Shown piece after piece: positions 6,825 to 15,661 of a stretch of 40,314 bases of DNA. The DNA is from an uncultured Oscillospiraceae bacterium (lineage in GTDB: Bacteria; Bacillota; Clostridia; Oscillospirales; Oscillospiraceae), in assembly GCA_946546815.1 (NCBI GenBank), contig CAMNOL010000010.1, forward strand, positions 1 through 40,314, written 5' to 3'. Position 1 is the stretch's first letter, and every line of letters starts with the position of its first letter. Below the pieces are notes generated by a model. The model was not told where the DNA came from. It saw only the letters and a program-made list of their open reading frames with translations, and ran no database searches. Position numbers and translations under genes: made by a program.

Positions 6825-8663
6825 TCAGCCTGCCGGCTTGGTGGCTGTCCCGGTGGTTCCGGTGGTCCCGGCGGTTCCCGTTGCTCCCGCAGCGGCAGCG
6901 GCAGCGTCATCGGTGCTGGGGGGAACCACCACCGGCTTCTCCTTGGTGCCCTGGTAGATGATCTGGTCATGGGGCTTGTAGACGCTGTAGGCTTCCTTGT
7001 TGCTGGAAACCTTCTTGCCGTCGTCATAGATCTTCCGGTAGGTCTGCACCTTGTAGCCGTCAGACCCCCTCTGAGCCACCCGGGTTTCGCCCACATAGAG
7101 GCTGGAGTCGTTCTGGTAGATGGTCTTGAAGGGGATGACCTCCTGGGTATCACTGGTGATCTCCACGGTGAGTTTGTCCGTTTTGGTTCCCCAGATGTTG
7201 ACGGTGGCGTAGCCGTTCCAGTAAGAGGCTTCGATCTTGATGGGATAATCCTTGTCGTTGGTGAACTGGAAATCCGGTCCGCCCCAGGAGACGGTGGCGT
7301 CCATGCCCAGTCCGATGTAGCTGGAAGCAAAGGTGTGGTTGTGGCGCTCGTCAATCTGCAGATTGGCGTTCAGCGTCGCGGAGTACAGGGTGGAGGAGAT
7401 CTGACAGATGCCTCCGCCGTACTCCTGCACGGTGGTGCCATTGAGGTAAGCGCCGGCGGTTTTAAAGCCGTTGGCGGCGGTGCGCTCGCCCAAGGTTTTG
7501 TTGTAGCTGAAGGAATCGCCGTTGCACAGGATGATGCCGTTGCACTTCTCCGCTGCCAGGCGCACATTGGAGATGCGGTTCCAGGTGCCGCTGACCTTTG
7601 TGGTATAGGTGCCAAGCTTGTCGGTAAACAGGTTCTTTTTCAGCTTTTTGGTGGTGATTTTGGGAGCCTTGTACTTCAGCGCCTGCTTCACCGTTCCGCC
7701 CTCGGGAGCGGCCTCCAGCGCTTTCTGTGCCGCGTCCACATCAAAGCTGACGCCGGTGACGGCTTCTACAATATCGTAGTCGCGCCGGTTGTCACTCAGC
7801 TTCAACGTGGCGTTTTTGGGGGTTTTGCACACCTTTTTCTGAACTTTTTCCCAATCCATGGAATTGACCTGACCGGTGAGCATTGCGGATTCGATGACGG
7901 TGTGATAATCTCCCGCCTCCACGGCGGCAGAGATCTGCTGAACCAGGCCGTCCTGGTCCACGCTGTGGCCCGTCTTGCCCTTGACCAGCACCAGCTGTTT
8001 GTCCTCCACCTTGTAGGTGGTCTGCACCGTGGTGTCAATGTCCATCAGTCCGCTGTCCTGAATGTTGGCCCTGAGCTGTTCCTCGCTGCCCACCACGGGC
8101 AGGGCGGGGACGTTGGTTCGGGCGAATACGGACTTCAGCCGGCTCAGGCCTCTGCGGAAGAAGGGAGCCCGGCTGGGGGCAATGGCCTGCTCTGCCAGCA
8201 CCGCCGTATCCAGGGACAGGGCGTTGCCCACCGAGACGGTGTAGGTGCCGCCGTTGGCGGTGATGGTCATGGTCTGATTATCATAGCACTGGTGAAAATT
8301 GTCCTCCAGCAGCGCTGCGGCGTCCGCTTCGCTCAGCCCGGACACATCCACCGGAGCGAGGGTCAAAGCGGCCTCCTGCCCCGCAGGGGCGGCGGAGGAA
8401 TCAGTTGCCGATGCTTTTTTATCCTGCTGCGCCAGCTGATAGACGATTCGTGTCTTGGGCAGAATCTGCTCCGTGTTCACACTGGCGCACAGCGCTGTGT
8501 ATCCGCCCAGCATCAAGAGGATGGCCAGAATCGGGATCAGCGGGCTGGTCTTTTTTCTGGTGTTTTTTTTCGTTTTTTTTCTCACAGTTGCCGAGGCGGG
8601 AGCGGAGCTGGCCCGCCGGGGCTGATACCTTTCTTTTTGCTGTTCCAAAGCAGCTGCCTCCAT
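6825..8663 (-). CDS. VanW-family membrane-anchored protein
   Basis: Predicted cell-surface protein of 612 residues: a basic N-terminus (poly-Lys/Arg, residues 26-38), one membrane segment (about 41-60), then YoaR-like peptidoglycan-binding domains (about 90-350), and a VanW domain (about 390-520; GTWNRISNVRLAA, YGGGICQISSTLY, DFQFTND). The final 40 residues are Ala/Thr/Gly/Pro-rich. VanW proteins accompany some vancomycin-resistance operons, but most are chromosomal proteins of undefined wall-related role, and no vanHAX genes are near. The open frame begins at 8762, but a promoter (TTGCTT-17-TATAAT, 8740-8712) lies inside that extension, so ATG 8663 is preferred. Its ribosome site is weak. 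Confidence 0.85.
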   Translation of the reverse strand: MEAAALEQQKERYQPRRASSAPASATVRKKTKKNTRKKTSPLIPILAILLMLGGYTALCASVNTEQILPKTRIVYQLAQQDKKASATDSSAAPAGQEAALTLAPVDVSGLSEADAAALLEDNFHQCYDNQTMTITANGGTYTVSVGNALSLDTAVLAEQAIAPSRAPFFRRGLSRLKSVFARTNVPALPVVGSEEQLRANIQDSGLMDIDTTVQTTYKVEDKQLVLVKGKTGHSVDQDGLVQQISAAVEAGDYHTVIESAMLTGQVNSMDWEKVQKKVCKTPKNATLKLSDNRRDYDIVEAVTGVSFDVDAAQKALEAAPEGGTVKQALKYKAPKITTKKLKKNLFTDKLGTYTTKVSGTWNRISNVRLAAEKCNGIILCNGDSFSYNKTLGERTAANGFKTAGAYLNGTTVQEYGGGICQISSTLYSATLNANLQIDERHNHTFASSYIGLGMDATVSWGGPDFQFTNDKDYPIKIEASYWNGYATVNIWGTKTDKLTVEITSDTQEVIPFKTIYQNDSSLYVGETRVAQRGSDGYKVQTYRKIYDDGKKVSSNKEAYSVYKPHDQIIYQGTKEKPVVVPPSTDDAAAAAAGATGTAGTTGTTGTATKPAG

Positions 8664-8711
8664 TCTGCATCTGCGTATGACTGTTTCCTGTCTGCGTTTT
8701 AAGCACGCATT

Positions 8712-8740
8712 ATTATAGTACTCTCGTAGGATAAAAGCAA
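8712..8740 (-). promoter_or_regulatory. Promoter of the VanW-DUF2461 unit
   Basis: Minus strand TTGCTT (8740-8735), 17-base spacer, perfect TATAAT (8717-8712). This places transcription start near 8705 and decides the protein start at 8663. Confidence 0.7.
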
Positions 8741-8781
8741 GGGCGGGCACCGGCAAAAACAAGTTTGCCAGAGTTTTCCTG

Positions 8782-9738
8782 TCAGACCAGGTTTTGAGGT
8801 GTTCCCGCCATCCAGCAGCGCAGGTTTTCTGTCACAGCGTCGATGAGGCGGCTGCGGGCTTCCACAGAGGCCCAGGCGATATGGGGGGTGATGATGCAGT
8901 TTCTTGCCTGCAGCAGCGGATTGTCCCGGCGCATGGGCTCCACATCCACCACATCCAAAGCGGCGCCGCCCACTTTGCCGCTCTCCAGCGCCCGGGCAAG
9001 GGCGGTTTCCTCAATCAGCGGCCCCCGGGCGGTGTTCAGGATCAGAACCCCGTCCTTCATTTTTTCAATGGTCTCACCGCAGACAATGTGGTGAGTGGAG
9101 GGAAACAGCGGCGCATGGAGAGAGATCACATCGGATTCCGCCAGCAACGTGTCCAGATCCACATAGCTGCCGATGGCTTCGCCCTCAGGGCAGGGCCGGG
9201 AGCCGGTGGCCAGCACCCGCATATCCAGTGCCCGGGCCAGACGGCCCACCGCCCGGCCAATGCTGCCAAAGCCGATGATGCCCATGGTCTTCCCCTGCAG
9301 CTCAATGACCGGAGCATCCCAGAAGCAGAAGTCCTTGCACCGGCACCAGCGGCCTTCCTTCACCGCCTGGTCGTGGTGGCCTACATGACAGGTGAGCTCC
9401 ATCAGCAGCGCCAGCGTGAACTGGGCAACGGCGGGGGTGCTGTACTTGGGCACGTTGGTGACGGCGATGCCCCGCTTTGCCGCCGCATCCGTGTCAATGA
9501 CATTGTAGCCCGTGGCCAGCGCCCCGATGTAGCGCAGGTTCGGGCAGTGCTCCATGACCTCTGCGCCCATGGGTACTTTGCTCAGAAGTACCGCCTCCGC
9601 GTCGCCGATGCGGCGGATGATCTCAGCCGGTTCGCTGGGGGTCCGGTCGTAGATGGTCAGCTCTCCCAGCTCACGCAGACCGTCCCAGCTCAGATCCCCG
9701 GGATTGATGCTGTAGGCGTCTAAAATGACAATTCTCAT
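8782..9738 (-). CDS. D-2-hydroxyacid dehydrogenase (glycerate dehydrogenase/hydroxypyruvate reductase-like)
   Basis: NAD(P)H-dependent reductase for 2-keto acids such as hydroxypyruvate. The 318-residue protein has the family Rossmann motif GFGSIGRAVGR in the middle, the NTARGPLIEE segment with the catalytic Arg region, and ITPHIAWAS with the catalytic His. The N-terminal part has ALATGYNVID, typical of the hydroxyacid dehydrogenase substrate domain. ATG 9738 is preferred over the frame opening at 9837, because AAGGAG is six to ten bases upstream and the protein then starts at the normal beta strand (MRIVILDAY). It lies 52 bases behind the rhomboid gene and may be co-transcribed with it; a functional link is not evident. 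Exact substrate uncertain. Confidence 0.85.
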   Translation of the reverse strand: MRIVILDAYSINPGDLSWDGLRELGELTIYDRTPSEPAEIIRRIGDAEAVLLSKVPMGAEVMEHCPNLRYIGALATGYNVIDTDAAAKRGIAVTNVPKYSTPAVAQFTLALLMELTCHVGHHDQAVKEGRWCRCKDFCFWDAPVIELQGKTMGIIGFGSIGRAVGRLARALDMRVLATGSRPCPEGEAIGSYVDLDTLLAESDVISLHAPLFPSTHHIVCGETIEKMKDGVLILNTARGPLIEETALARALESGKVGGAALDVVDVEPMRRDNPLLQARNCIITPHIAWASVEARSRLIDAVTENLRCWMAGTPQNLV

Positions 9739-9790
9739 GTTAATAACTCCTTGTGAAAAGATGCAGGAAACCGGTCCGTCGAGCTTCGGC

Positions 9791-10372
9791 TCACTCTGCA
9801 TCTGCTTGCAGACGGCTGGCGGCCCAGCCGAATCCACAGCCGCACACGCCGCCCAGAATGTGGGTCAGCTGCGAGACGCTGTCCTGCACGGCGATGCCGT
9901 TGTACAGCTCCTGCCCCAGGTAGATGAACACCACCAGCAGCATGGTCAGGGGGATCTTTCCCTCTTCCAGACGAACCATGGAGGAGAGCACGATGAGCAT
10001 GAACACTACGCCGCTGGCGCCCAGCAGCGCGCTGTGGGGAAACAGCAGCAGATTCATGCCACCGGTGACCAGCCCAGTAACGGCAATCATGCCCAGCAGC
10101 GGCAGGCTGCCGTATTTTTCCTCAATAATCGGGCCCAGCAGCAGAAACAGCATCATGTTACTGACATAATGGGTGAGATTGGCGTGACCCAGCACATGGG
10201 TAAAGATGCGGACCCACGCCAGGGGATCGGTGATCGGGCAGCGGTAGACGCAGAACAGAAGTTTTGTCGCTGCGCCGCCGGAGAGCATTCCGGCGATGGT
10301 TGCCGCCAGGGATACCAGTGCAAAAGTCAGCACCACCGGGGCGTTGTACTGAATCATTTTCAGAACTTTCAT
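9791..10372 (-). CDS. Rhomboid-family intramembrane serine protease
   Basis: Integral membrane protease that cleaves transmembrane helices within the bilayer. The 193-residue protein shows about six hydrophobic segments. It has the nucleophile motif GASG (Ser120), the partner His171 in LTHILGG, and the N-terminal H-x-N-type motif in HANLTHYVSN. This is a compact six-helix rhomboid core without added cytoplasmic domains. Start ATG 10372 has GGAGGG upstream, and a promoter is visible at 10406-10434. Substrates cannot be predicted from neighbours. Confidence 0.88.
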   Translation of the reverse strand: MKVLKMIQYNAPVVLTFALVSLAATIAGMLSGGAATKLLFCVYRCPITDPLAWVRIFTHVLGHANLTHYVSNMMLFLLLGPIIEEKYGSLPLLGMIAVTGLVTGGMNLLLFPHSALLGASGVVFMLIVLSSMVRLEEGKIPLTMLLVVFIYLGQELYNGIAVQDSVSQLTHILGGVCGCGFGWAASRLQADAE

Positions 10373-10405
10373 TGCAATCCCTCCGCAGGTTTGATTTCTG
10401 TCCTC

Positions 10406-10434
10406 AGCATAGCATAAAATCCGGCATTTTTCAA
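10406..10434 (-). promoter_or_regulatory. Promoter of the rhomboid gene
   Basis: Minus strand TTGAAA (10434-10429), 17-base spacer, TATGCT (10411-10406). A second overlapping TATGCT lies five bases away. Confidence 0.6.
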
Positions 10435-10469
10435 TGAAGGGTGGAGGGATTTCCGTTGGAATTGCACCC

Positions 10470-10498
10470 TTGCGGTTTGTCCCCGGGGGCAGTATAAT
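10470..10498 (+). promoter_or_regulatory. Promoter of the alpha/beta hydrolase gene
   Basis: TTGCGG (10470-10475), 17-base spacer, perfect TATAAT (10493-10498). It lies 40 bases upstream of the start codon, divergent from the rhomboid promoter. Confidence 0.65.
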
Positions 10499-10537
10499 TT
10501 ATGACAGAACAGAACGTTTTGCTACGGAGGACCCCCT

Positions 10538-11356
10538 ATGCAGTACCTGACCATTCCTGTTTCCGGACAGAAGGAGACCGCGAGCCTGACCCTTTATTTG
10601 CTGGACAACTCGCCGGAGATCGACCCGGAGCGAAGGCGCCCGGTGGTGCTGATCTGCCCAGGCGGTGCGTACCGCTTCACCTCGGACCGGGAGGGAGAAG
10701 CCATTGCCCTGCAAATGAACGCTATGGGATGCCACGCGGCGATTCTGCGCTACAGCTGCGCCCCGGCCCGGTTTCCTGAGGCGCTGGTTCAGCTGGCGGA
10801 GGCGGCTGCGCTGCTGAGAAAGAATGCGGAGCAGTGGCACATTGATCCGGAGCAGCTCGCAGTGATGGGGTTTTCCGCCGGCGGACATCTGGCGGCGTCA
10901 CTGGGAGTGTTCTGGCGGAAAAAGGAGCTGGCGGAGCAGACGGGGCTGGAAAACAAATGGTTTCGTCCCAATCGCCTGATTCTGTGTTACCCGGTTATCA
11001 CCTCGGGAGAAAATACCCACCAGGAGTCGCTGGAAAACCTGACAGGCTGCAGGCGGCAGGAGGATAATGCCCTCTGGGATCGCCTGTCTCTGGAGCGGCA
11101 GGTGAGTGCTGACACCCCGCCGGCATTTTTGTGGCACACGGCGGAGGATCAGACAGTGCCGGTGGAGAACAGCCTGCTGTTTGCCGCTGCCCTGCGCAGA
11201 AACGGCGTACCCTTTGAGCTGCACATCTACCAGCAAGGAGGGCACGGCCTGAGCCTTGGTACAAAAGAGATCATGTGCAGCGCCACCGGATACCCCAACC
11301 AGCCCAACGTCCGCAGCTGGATCGGCCTGCTGAAAACCTGGCTGGGGTTAGAATGA
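10538..11356 (+). CDS. Alpha/beta hydrolase, acetyl-esterase (BD-FAE/Aes) type
   Basis: Cytoplasmic serine hydrolase of 272 residues. The oxyanion-hole segment is CPGGAYRF near residue 45, the nucleophile elbow is GFSAGG, and the rest of the triad is seen as the Asp in AEDQTVP and the His in GGHGLSL. This is the layout of the dienelactone/acetylxylan esterase group, often used to deacetylate plant polysaccharide fragments. No signal peptide, so the substrate would be imported or intracellular. Start ATG 10538 has GGAGG just upstream and a clear promoter. It is monocistronic, with a terminator directly after it. Precise ester substrate unknown. Confidence 0.82.
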   Translation: MQYLTIPVSGQKETASLTLYLLDNSPEIDPERRRPVVLICPGGAYRFTSDREGEAIALQMNAMGCHAAILRYSCAPARFPEALVQLAEAAALLRKNAEQWHIDPEQLAVMGFSAGGHLAASLGVFWRKKELAEQTGLENKWFRPNRLILCYPVITSGENTHQESLENLTGCRRQEDNALWDRLSLERQVSADTPPAFLWHTAEDQTVPVENSLLFAAALRRNGVPFELHIYQQGGHGLSLGTKEIMCSATGYPNQPNVRSWIGLLKTWLGLE

Positions 11357-11375
11357 GACAGAATCAAAACAGAAA

Positions 11376-11417
11376 CGGCGTACCGCGGTTTGTTCCGCAG
11401 CACGCCGTATTTTTTTC
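11376..11417. terminator. Terminator between hydrolase and phosphatase genes
   Basis: Outer stem CGGCGT / ACGCCG (11376-11381, 11402-11407) with an inner CCGCGG-type pairing, followed by TATTTTTTTC. It separates two convergent genes. Confidence 0.75.
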
Positions 11418-11446
11418 AGGATGCCGAAGCTGGATTGCGGGGGAGC

Positions 11447-11911
11447 TCAGATCTGGCCGCTTTGCTCAAGATAGCTCAGGAAGGTCTCGCATCCCTCCAC
11501 AATATCAGAATAGGCAAGGGAGAAGTTGCCGGTATACCATGGGTCCGAAATATCCCGGGGATGCGTGGAAAACTCCAGCATACGGAGAATTTTGTGCTCC
11601 GGGTCCCGGGGGATGATCCAGCGCAGGTTGCGGATGTTGTACTGTTCCGCACAGAGCAGGTAGTCGTAGGCGGCATAATCCCGCTGCCGAATCTGACGAG
11701 CGGTCTTTCCCTGACAGGACAGGCCGTGCCGGGCCAGTTCCCTTCGGGCGGGGGGATAGACCGGATTCCCAATCTCCTCTGTGCTGGTGGCGGCGCTTTC
11801 AATAAGAAAACGGTCAGAGAGCCCCCGTTTGGCAACCATATCCTTGAAAATGAACTCGGCCATGGGGGAACGGCAAATATTGCCGTGGCAGATGAAAAGT
11901 ACCTTTATCAT
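11447..11911 (-). CDS. Low-molecular-weight protein-tyrosine phosphatase
   Basis: Cytoplasmic phosphatase of 154 residues. The P-loop CHGNICRS at residues 8-15 supplies the nucleophile Cys8 and Arg14, and the C-terminal SDPWY supplies the general-acid Asp. This is the full length of the family. In Firmicutes such enzymes remove phosphate from protein tyrosines or arginines; the residue after the P-loop Asn is Ile rather than Thr, which by family knowledge favours phosphotyrosine over phosphoarginine. Start ATG 11911 has AAGGGA upstream. Monocistronic. Confidence 0.9.
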   Translation of the reverse strand: MIKVLFICHGNICRSPMAEFIFKDMVAKRGLSDRFLIESAATSTEEIGNPVYPPARRELARHGLSCQGKTARQIRQRDYAAYDYLLCAEQYNIRNLRWIIPRDPEHKILRMLEFSTHPRDISDPWYTGNFSLAYSDIVEGCETFLSYLEQSGQI

Positions 11912-12698
11912 GTGATATATTCCCTTATTTCTCTATATATCTTTATATTTCAGAACTTATTTTGACTGTTGTTTTCTATAACTTCTTATATTTTCCCATA
12001 GTTTAATGAGCAACTGTCCCAAAATCTGTCCCAAATTGAAAATGTTTGGGACAACCTGATATTTGCCGTTTCCCAAACGGCTCTTTTGCCATTGATGTCT
12101 GTATACGTGTAGACATAGCTGCCGGCCTTTTGCGTCACGCCTTTTATATCCATAATAGGTTTCAATCTGAAAGGCAATGGCGCAGCACATAGTTAATATA
12201 TCATATTGCGGCCTTGTATTCAATCCTATTCAATAGTTTGTATACTATCTAAATATTTCTCGAATAAACGCCTTTTTGAAAATAGCGGGGCTGAAACGTT
12301 CTGAAAACACCTGGAAGGAGATTCGCGTGGTCAGAATGAGAGTACCTCAAGAAGTGATTGCTGCCCTTTGAATGCCGTACCGGGGGCAGAACGCTGTAGC
12401 GCAGCCATCTCCGCCTGGAGCCAAAGAAGGACGGTGAGAGGAAAGCTGGTGTGCTGGAGTGAGAAGCCCTCAAACTGGTGTGGACGGCAGAACAGCTTCC
12501 TGTAATCTGGAGCAGCCGTCCGGACCCCCTTGCATCCAAACCATCAGGCAGGTAGGGACATGAGGGCGTACGGGCCCGGCTGTGAAACGGAAATCCAGCG
12601 GGAGCTGGTTGACAAAGTGGGGGCCGGTTGACAATTTGTAAAGTTGCACAAAAAAACGGAAACCTAATTGTGCAAAGTGATGATTCTAAGGAATGCTG

Positions 12699-12727
12699 TT
12701 GACATTGTGTAAAAATGGTGTTAATCT
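12699..12727 (+). promoter_or_regulatory. Promoter of the ribose operon
   Basis: Perfect TTGACA (12699-12704), 17-base spacer, TAATCT (12722-12727). The operator at 12735-12748 covers the expected start site, fitting repression by the LacI-family protein encoded at the other end of the cluster. Confidence 0.65.
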
Positions 12728-12734
12728 ACTCTCA

Positions 12735-12748
12735 TGAAACGGGTTTCA
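12735..12748. promoter_or_regulatory. LacI-family operator (probable RbsR site)
   Basis: TGAAACGGGTTTCA: six-base arms TGAAAC and GTTTCA that are perfect complements around a two-base centre. Size and arm sequence match LacI/GalR-type operators. The centre is GG rather than the CG of typical catabolite (cre) sites, so RbsR is more likely than CcpA. It starts about eight bases after the -10 element. Confidence 0.7.
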
Positions 12749-12852
12749 AACAAACAATAAAGCGCAAAAAGTTTTGACGGAATTATTGTGCAAAGCTTTA
12801 CGAAAAAGAAGCTTTGGAATCTGCACTGACAGCACAGGAAGGAGAGAGCAGA

Positions 12853-13746
12853 TTGAAATTAGCAGTTGTTGGAAGCATCAATATTGACCAGACTGTGACA
12901 GCACAGCGGATCCCCCGGAAAGGCGAGACCCTGCCCGGCGGGGAACTGCGATATGTCCCTGGCGGCAAGGGCGCCAACCAGGCTGTGGCAATGGCTCGTC
13001 TGGGCGCAGAAACAGCGATGTTCGGCTGTGTGGGCGCTGATGAAAACGGCCGGAAAATGATCGACAACCTGAAGGCCAACGGCGTAAACACCGATTATAT
13101 CCGGGTGGTGGAGGATGCCCCCACCGGAATCGCGATCATCACAGTTGGTGAGAACGACAATACGATTATCGTGGTGGCAGGCGCCAACGGCCGGGTAGAC
13201 CGGGCCTATGTGGACAGCATCAAGGACGCCCTGCTGGGCTACGATATGGTGGTGCTGCAGCACGAGATTCCTCTGGACACCGTCCACTACATCGTGCAGC
13301 TGTGCGCAGAACATCATATCCCCACCGTTCTGAATCCCGCTCCCGCTGCGGAGGTTCCCATGGACATCATTGAGAAAGTCACCTATCTGACCCCCAATGA
13401 GCACGAGGCCGGGCTGATCTTCGGTGCAGATAAGACCACAGAAGAGCTGCTCCGCACCTATCCGGAGAAGCTGGTCATCACCCAGGGCTCCCGGGGCGTG
13501 TCCACTTGCCTCCGGTCCGGCGAAGTGCTGACCGTGCCCGCAAGACCCGCCCAGGTTGTGGATACCACCGGCGCAGGGGACACCCTGAACGGAGCATTCA
13601 GCGTCAGAATCGCTGCTGGCGACGGAATGAAAGCGGCACTGCAATATGCCAATACGGCGGCCAGCCTTTCCACCGAAAAATTCGGCGCACAGAGCGGTAT
13701 GCCCACCGCAGAAGAAGTGAAGCGTGCAATGGGAGGCGTACAATGA
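12853..13746 (+). CDS. rbsK: Ribokinase
   Basis: Phosphorylates ribose to ribose 5-phosphate with ATP, feeding the pentose phosphate pathway. The 297-residue PfkB-family protein has the N-terminal NIDQT and GGKGANQAVA sugar-binding motifs and the C-terminal signature DTTGAGDTLNGAF, which includes the catalytic Asp in GAGD. The start is taken as TTG at 12853, because GGAGAG lies about seven bases upstream and homologues begin at this strand; another in-frame TTG at 12814 has no ribosome site. First gene of rbsKDACB; the next ATG overlaps its stop (ATGA). Confidence 0.92.
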   Translation: MKLAVVGSINIDQTVTAQRIPRKGETLPGGELRYVPGGKGANQAVAMARLGAETAMFGCVGADENGRKMIDNLKANGVNTDYIRVVEDAPTGIAIITVGENDNTIIVVAGANGRVDRAYVDSIKDALLGYDMVVLQHEIPLDTVHYIVQLCAEHHIPTVLNPAPAAEVPMDIIEKVTYLTPNEHEAGLIFGADKTTEELLRTYPEKLVITQGSRGVSTCLRSGEVLTVPARPAQVVDTTGAGDTLNGAFSVRIAAGDGMKAALQYANTAASLSTEKFGAQSGMPTAEEVKRAMGGVQ

Positions 13747-14156
13747 AAAGAAATGGTATTCTGAACAGCGACATCTCAAGGGTGCTGTCCTACATGGGAC
13801 ACACCGACAGAATCTGCATCGGTGACTGCGGTCTTCCCATCCCTGAGGAGACAGAGCGGATTGATCTGGCCCTCCGCTTCGGCCAGCCTTCCTTCCTGGA
13901 GGTACTGCAGGAAGTGGGCAAGGATATGAAAGTGGAGAAGATCATTCTGGCGGAAGAGATCAAGGAGCAGAATCCGGAGCAGCTTCAGGCGGTCCTGTCC
14001 TATTTTGATGGGCTTGAAACCGGTTTTAAGCCTGAGGTTCAGTATGTGAGCCATGCTCAGCTGAAGGAACTGACCAAGGAGTGCAAGGCGGTCATCCGCA
14101 CCGGCGAGACCACCCCCTATTCCAATGTCATTCTCCAGTCCGGCTGTATTTTCTGA
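13743..14156 (+). CDS. rbsD: D-ribose pyranase
   Basis: Converts beta-pyranose ribose to the furanose form used by ribokinase. The 137-residue protein has the family's N-terminal [18 protein letters not shown] with the catalytic His and the GDCGLPIP motif, plus the C-terminal [13 protein letters not shown]. It begins at ATG 13743, overlapping the rbsK stop codon by four bases (ATGA), with GGGAGG upstream: translational coupling is likely. The frame is open further left inside rbsK, but that part is a shadow. Confidence 0.93.
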   Translation: MKRNGILNSDISRVLSYMGHTDRICIGDCGLPIPEETERIDLALRFGQPSFLEVLQEVGKDMKVEKIILAEEIKEQNPEQLQAVLSYFDGLETGFKPEVQYVSHAQLKELTKECKAVIRTGETTPYSNVILQSGCIF

Positions 14157-14170
14157 CAGGAGGCGGCACT

Positions 14171-15661
14171 ATGCAGATAGAAATGCGAGGGATCAACAAG
14201 GCATTCGGCGGAAACCCGGTGCTCCGTGACGCAGGCTTTGTGCTTGCGGACGGTGAGATCCATGCGCTGATGGGAGAAAACGGTGCCGGCAAGTCCACCC
14301 TGATGAAGATTCTGACGGGTGTGTACACCAGAGACGCCGGCACGGTGATTGTGGACGGCCAGGAGGTTGTCTACAAGAACCCCCAGGAAGCGGAGAAGGC
14401 GGGAATCGTCTTTATTCACCAGGAGCTGAACGTGCTCTTTGACCTGACGGTGGAAGAGAATATGTTCCTGGGCAAGGAAATCCACAACCGGTTTGGCGTG
14501 TGCGACAAGCGGGCCATGCGTGCGGAAGTGCGGCGTATTCTGGATGTTCTGGGCGTGAAAATCGATCCGGGCCAGAAAATGGACGCGCTGTCCATCGGCC
14601 AGCAGCAGATGATCGAGATTGCCAAAGCCCTGATGGTGGACGCAAAGGTCATCATCATGGACGAGCCCACTGCCGCCCTGACCGCCAGCGAGACGGAGGT
14701 CCTCTTTGAGGTGGTGAAATCCCTCCGGAAGAAGGGCGTTTCCATCGTTTACATCTCTCACCGCATGGAGGAAATCTTTGAACTGTGCGACAGAATCACC
14801 ATTCTGCGGGACGGACAGTACATCGGCACCAGAAACATTGCGGAAACCAATATGGCCGAAGTGGTCAAGATGATGATCGGCCGTGAGATCGGCGAGCGCT
14901 ATCCGGAGCGGAACGTAAAGCTGGGCGATGTGGTCTTTGAGGTGAAAAACCTCAACTGCCCCGGCGTGTTCTCCGATGTGAACTTCAGCGTCCGGGCCGG
15001 AGAGGTGCTGGGCGTCGCCGGACTGATGGGTGCCGGACGTACGGAGATCATGCAGTCCATCTTTGGCAACATGCCCCATGTGACCGGTCAGATCTTCATG
15101 GACGGCAAGGAGATTCACAACAAAAACCCCTGGGACGCCATGGCAAACGGCATCGGATTCATCACCGAGGACCGCAAGGTAGAGGGCTTGATGCTGGAAG
15201 AGAGCATCATGAAGAACATCTCCGTTGCAAACCTCAACAAGATTTCCAGCGGCGGCGTCCTCAACGCCAAAGCGGAGCGGGATATGGTCCGCAAGGGCAT
15301 CCAGGATCTGAGCATCCGCTGCACCGGGCCGCTGCATGTATGCAACAACCTCAGCGGCGGCAACCAGCAGAAGGTGGTCTTTGCCAAGTGGATCTTTACC
15401 GATCCCAGGGTGCTGATTCTGGACGAGCCCACCAGAGGCGTGGACATCGGCGCAAAAAAGGAAATCTATTCGATCATCAACGATCTGGCGGCAAAGGGCG
15501 TGGCCATCATTATGGTGTCCTCCGAGCTGCCGGAGGTTCTGGGTATGTCCGATCGCGTCATGGTGGTTCACGAGGGACACATCGGCGGTTTTATTGACAA
15601 AGAAAAAGCGAATCAGGAGAATATCATGATTCTGGCTACGGGAGGCCAACTCGATGGATAA
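14171..15661 (+). CDS. rbsA: Ribose ABC transporter ATP-binding protein
   Basis: ATPase subunit of the ribose importer, 496 residues with two fused ABC domains. Domain 1 has Walker [10 protein letters not shown] (35-43), signature SIGQQQ and Walker [11 protein letters not shown]. Domain 2 has a degenerate Walker A (GLMGAGRTE), signature LSGGNQQK and Walker [12 protein letters not shown]. This one-good, one-degenerate arrangement is normal for the sugar (CUT2) class. ATG 14171 lies 14 bases after rbsD with GGAGG upstream. The last eight bases overlap the start of rbsC. Confidence 0.93.
   Translation: MQIEMRGINKAFGGNPVLRDAGFVLADGEIHALMGENGAGKSTLMKILTGVYTRDAGTVIVDGQEVVYKNPQEAEKAGIVFIHQELNVLFDLTVEENMFLGKEIHNRFGVCDKRAMRAEVRRILDVLGVKIDPGQKMDALSIGQQQMIEIAKALMVDAKVIIMDEPTAALTASETEVLFEVVKSLRKKGVSIVYISHRMEEIFELCDRITILRDGQYIGTRNIAETNMAEVVKMMIGREIGERYPERNVKLGDVVFEVKNLNCPGVFSDVNFSVRAGEVLGVAGLMGAGRTEIMQSIFGNMPHVTGQIFMDGKEIHNKNPWDAMANGIGFITEDRKVEGLMLEESIMKNISVANLNKISSGGVLNAKAERDMVRKGIQDLSIRCTGPLHVCNNLSGGNQQKVVFAKWIFTDPRVLILDEPTRGVDIGAKKEIYSIINDLAAKGVAIIMVSSELPEVLGMSDRVMVVHEGHIGGFIDKEKANQENIMILATGGQLDG

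Larger units (their letters stand above)
12644..12793. promoter_or_regulatory. Three copies of the octamer TTGTGCAA around the rbs promoter
   Basis: TTGCACAA (12644-12651, inverted) and TTGTGCAA (12668-12675 and 12786-12793). The first two flank a 16-base gap upstream of the promoter and the third lies downstream of the operator. They look like binding sites for a regulator that cannot be named. Confidence 0.35.
11912..12852. other. Long gene-poor stretch: AT-rich remnant, then ribose-operon control region
   Basis: From about 11912 to 12240 the DNA is much more AT-rich than its surroundings. On the minus strand it yields short frames (11957-12223 and 11986-12177) broken relative to each other; pieces such as YTYTDINGK and, in another frame, FGTDFGTVAH then stop, look like scraps of a tyrosine integrase, but this is weak. 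From 12240 to 12600 nothing recognisable is seen in either strand. From 12600 to 12800 lie the rbs promoter, an operator and three TTGTGCAA-type motifs. Confidence 0.4.

Noticed and set aside
6825-8663. Glycopeptide-resistance locus, because VanW, VanZ and a VanY-like peptidase occur in the window
   Set aside because: The three genes are scattered with separate promoters, and no vanH, vanA/B-type ligase, vanX or VanRS two-component system is present.
12735-12748. Catabolite-control (cre/CcpA) site at the rbs promoter
   Set aside because: The arms fit but the central dinucleotide is GG, not the CG required by most cre sites; a dedicated LacI-family regulator is encoded in the same cluster.
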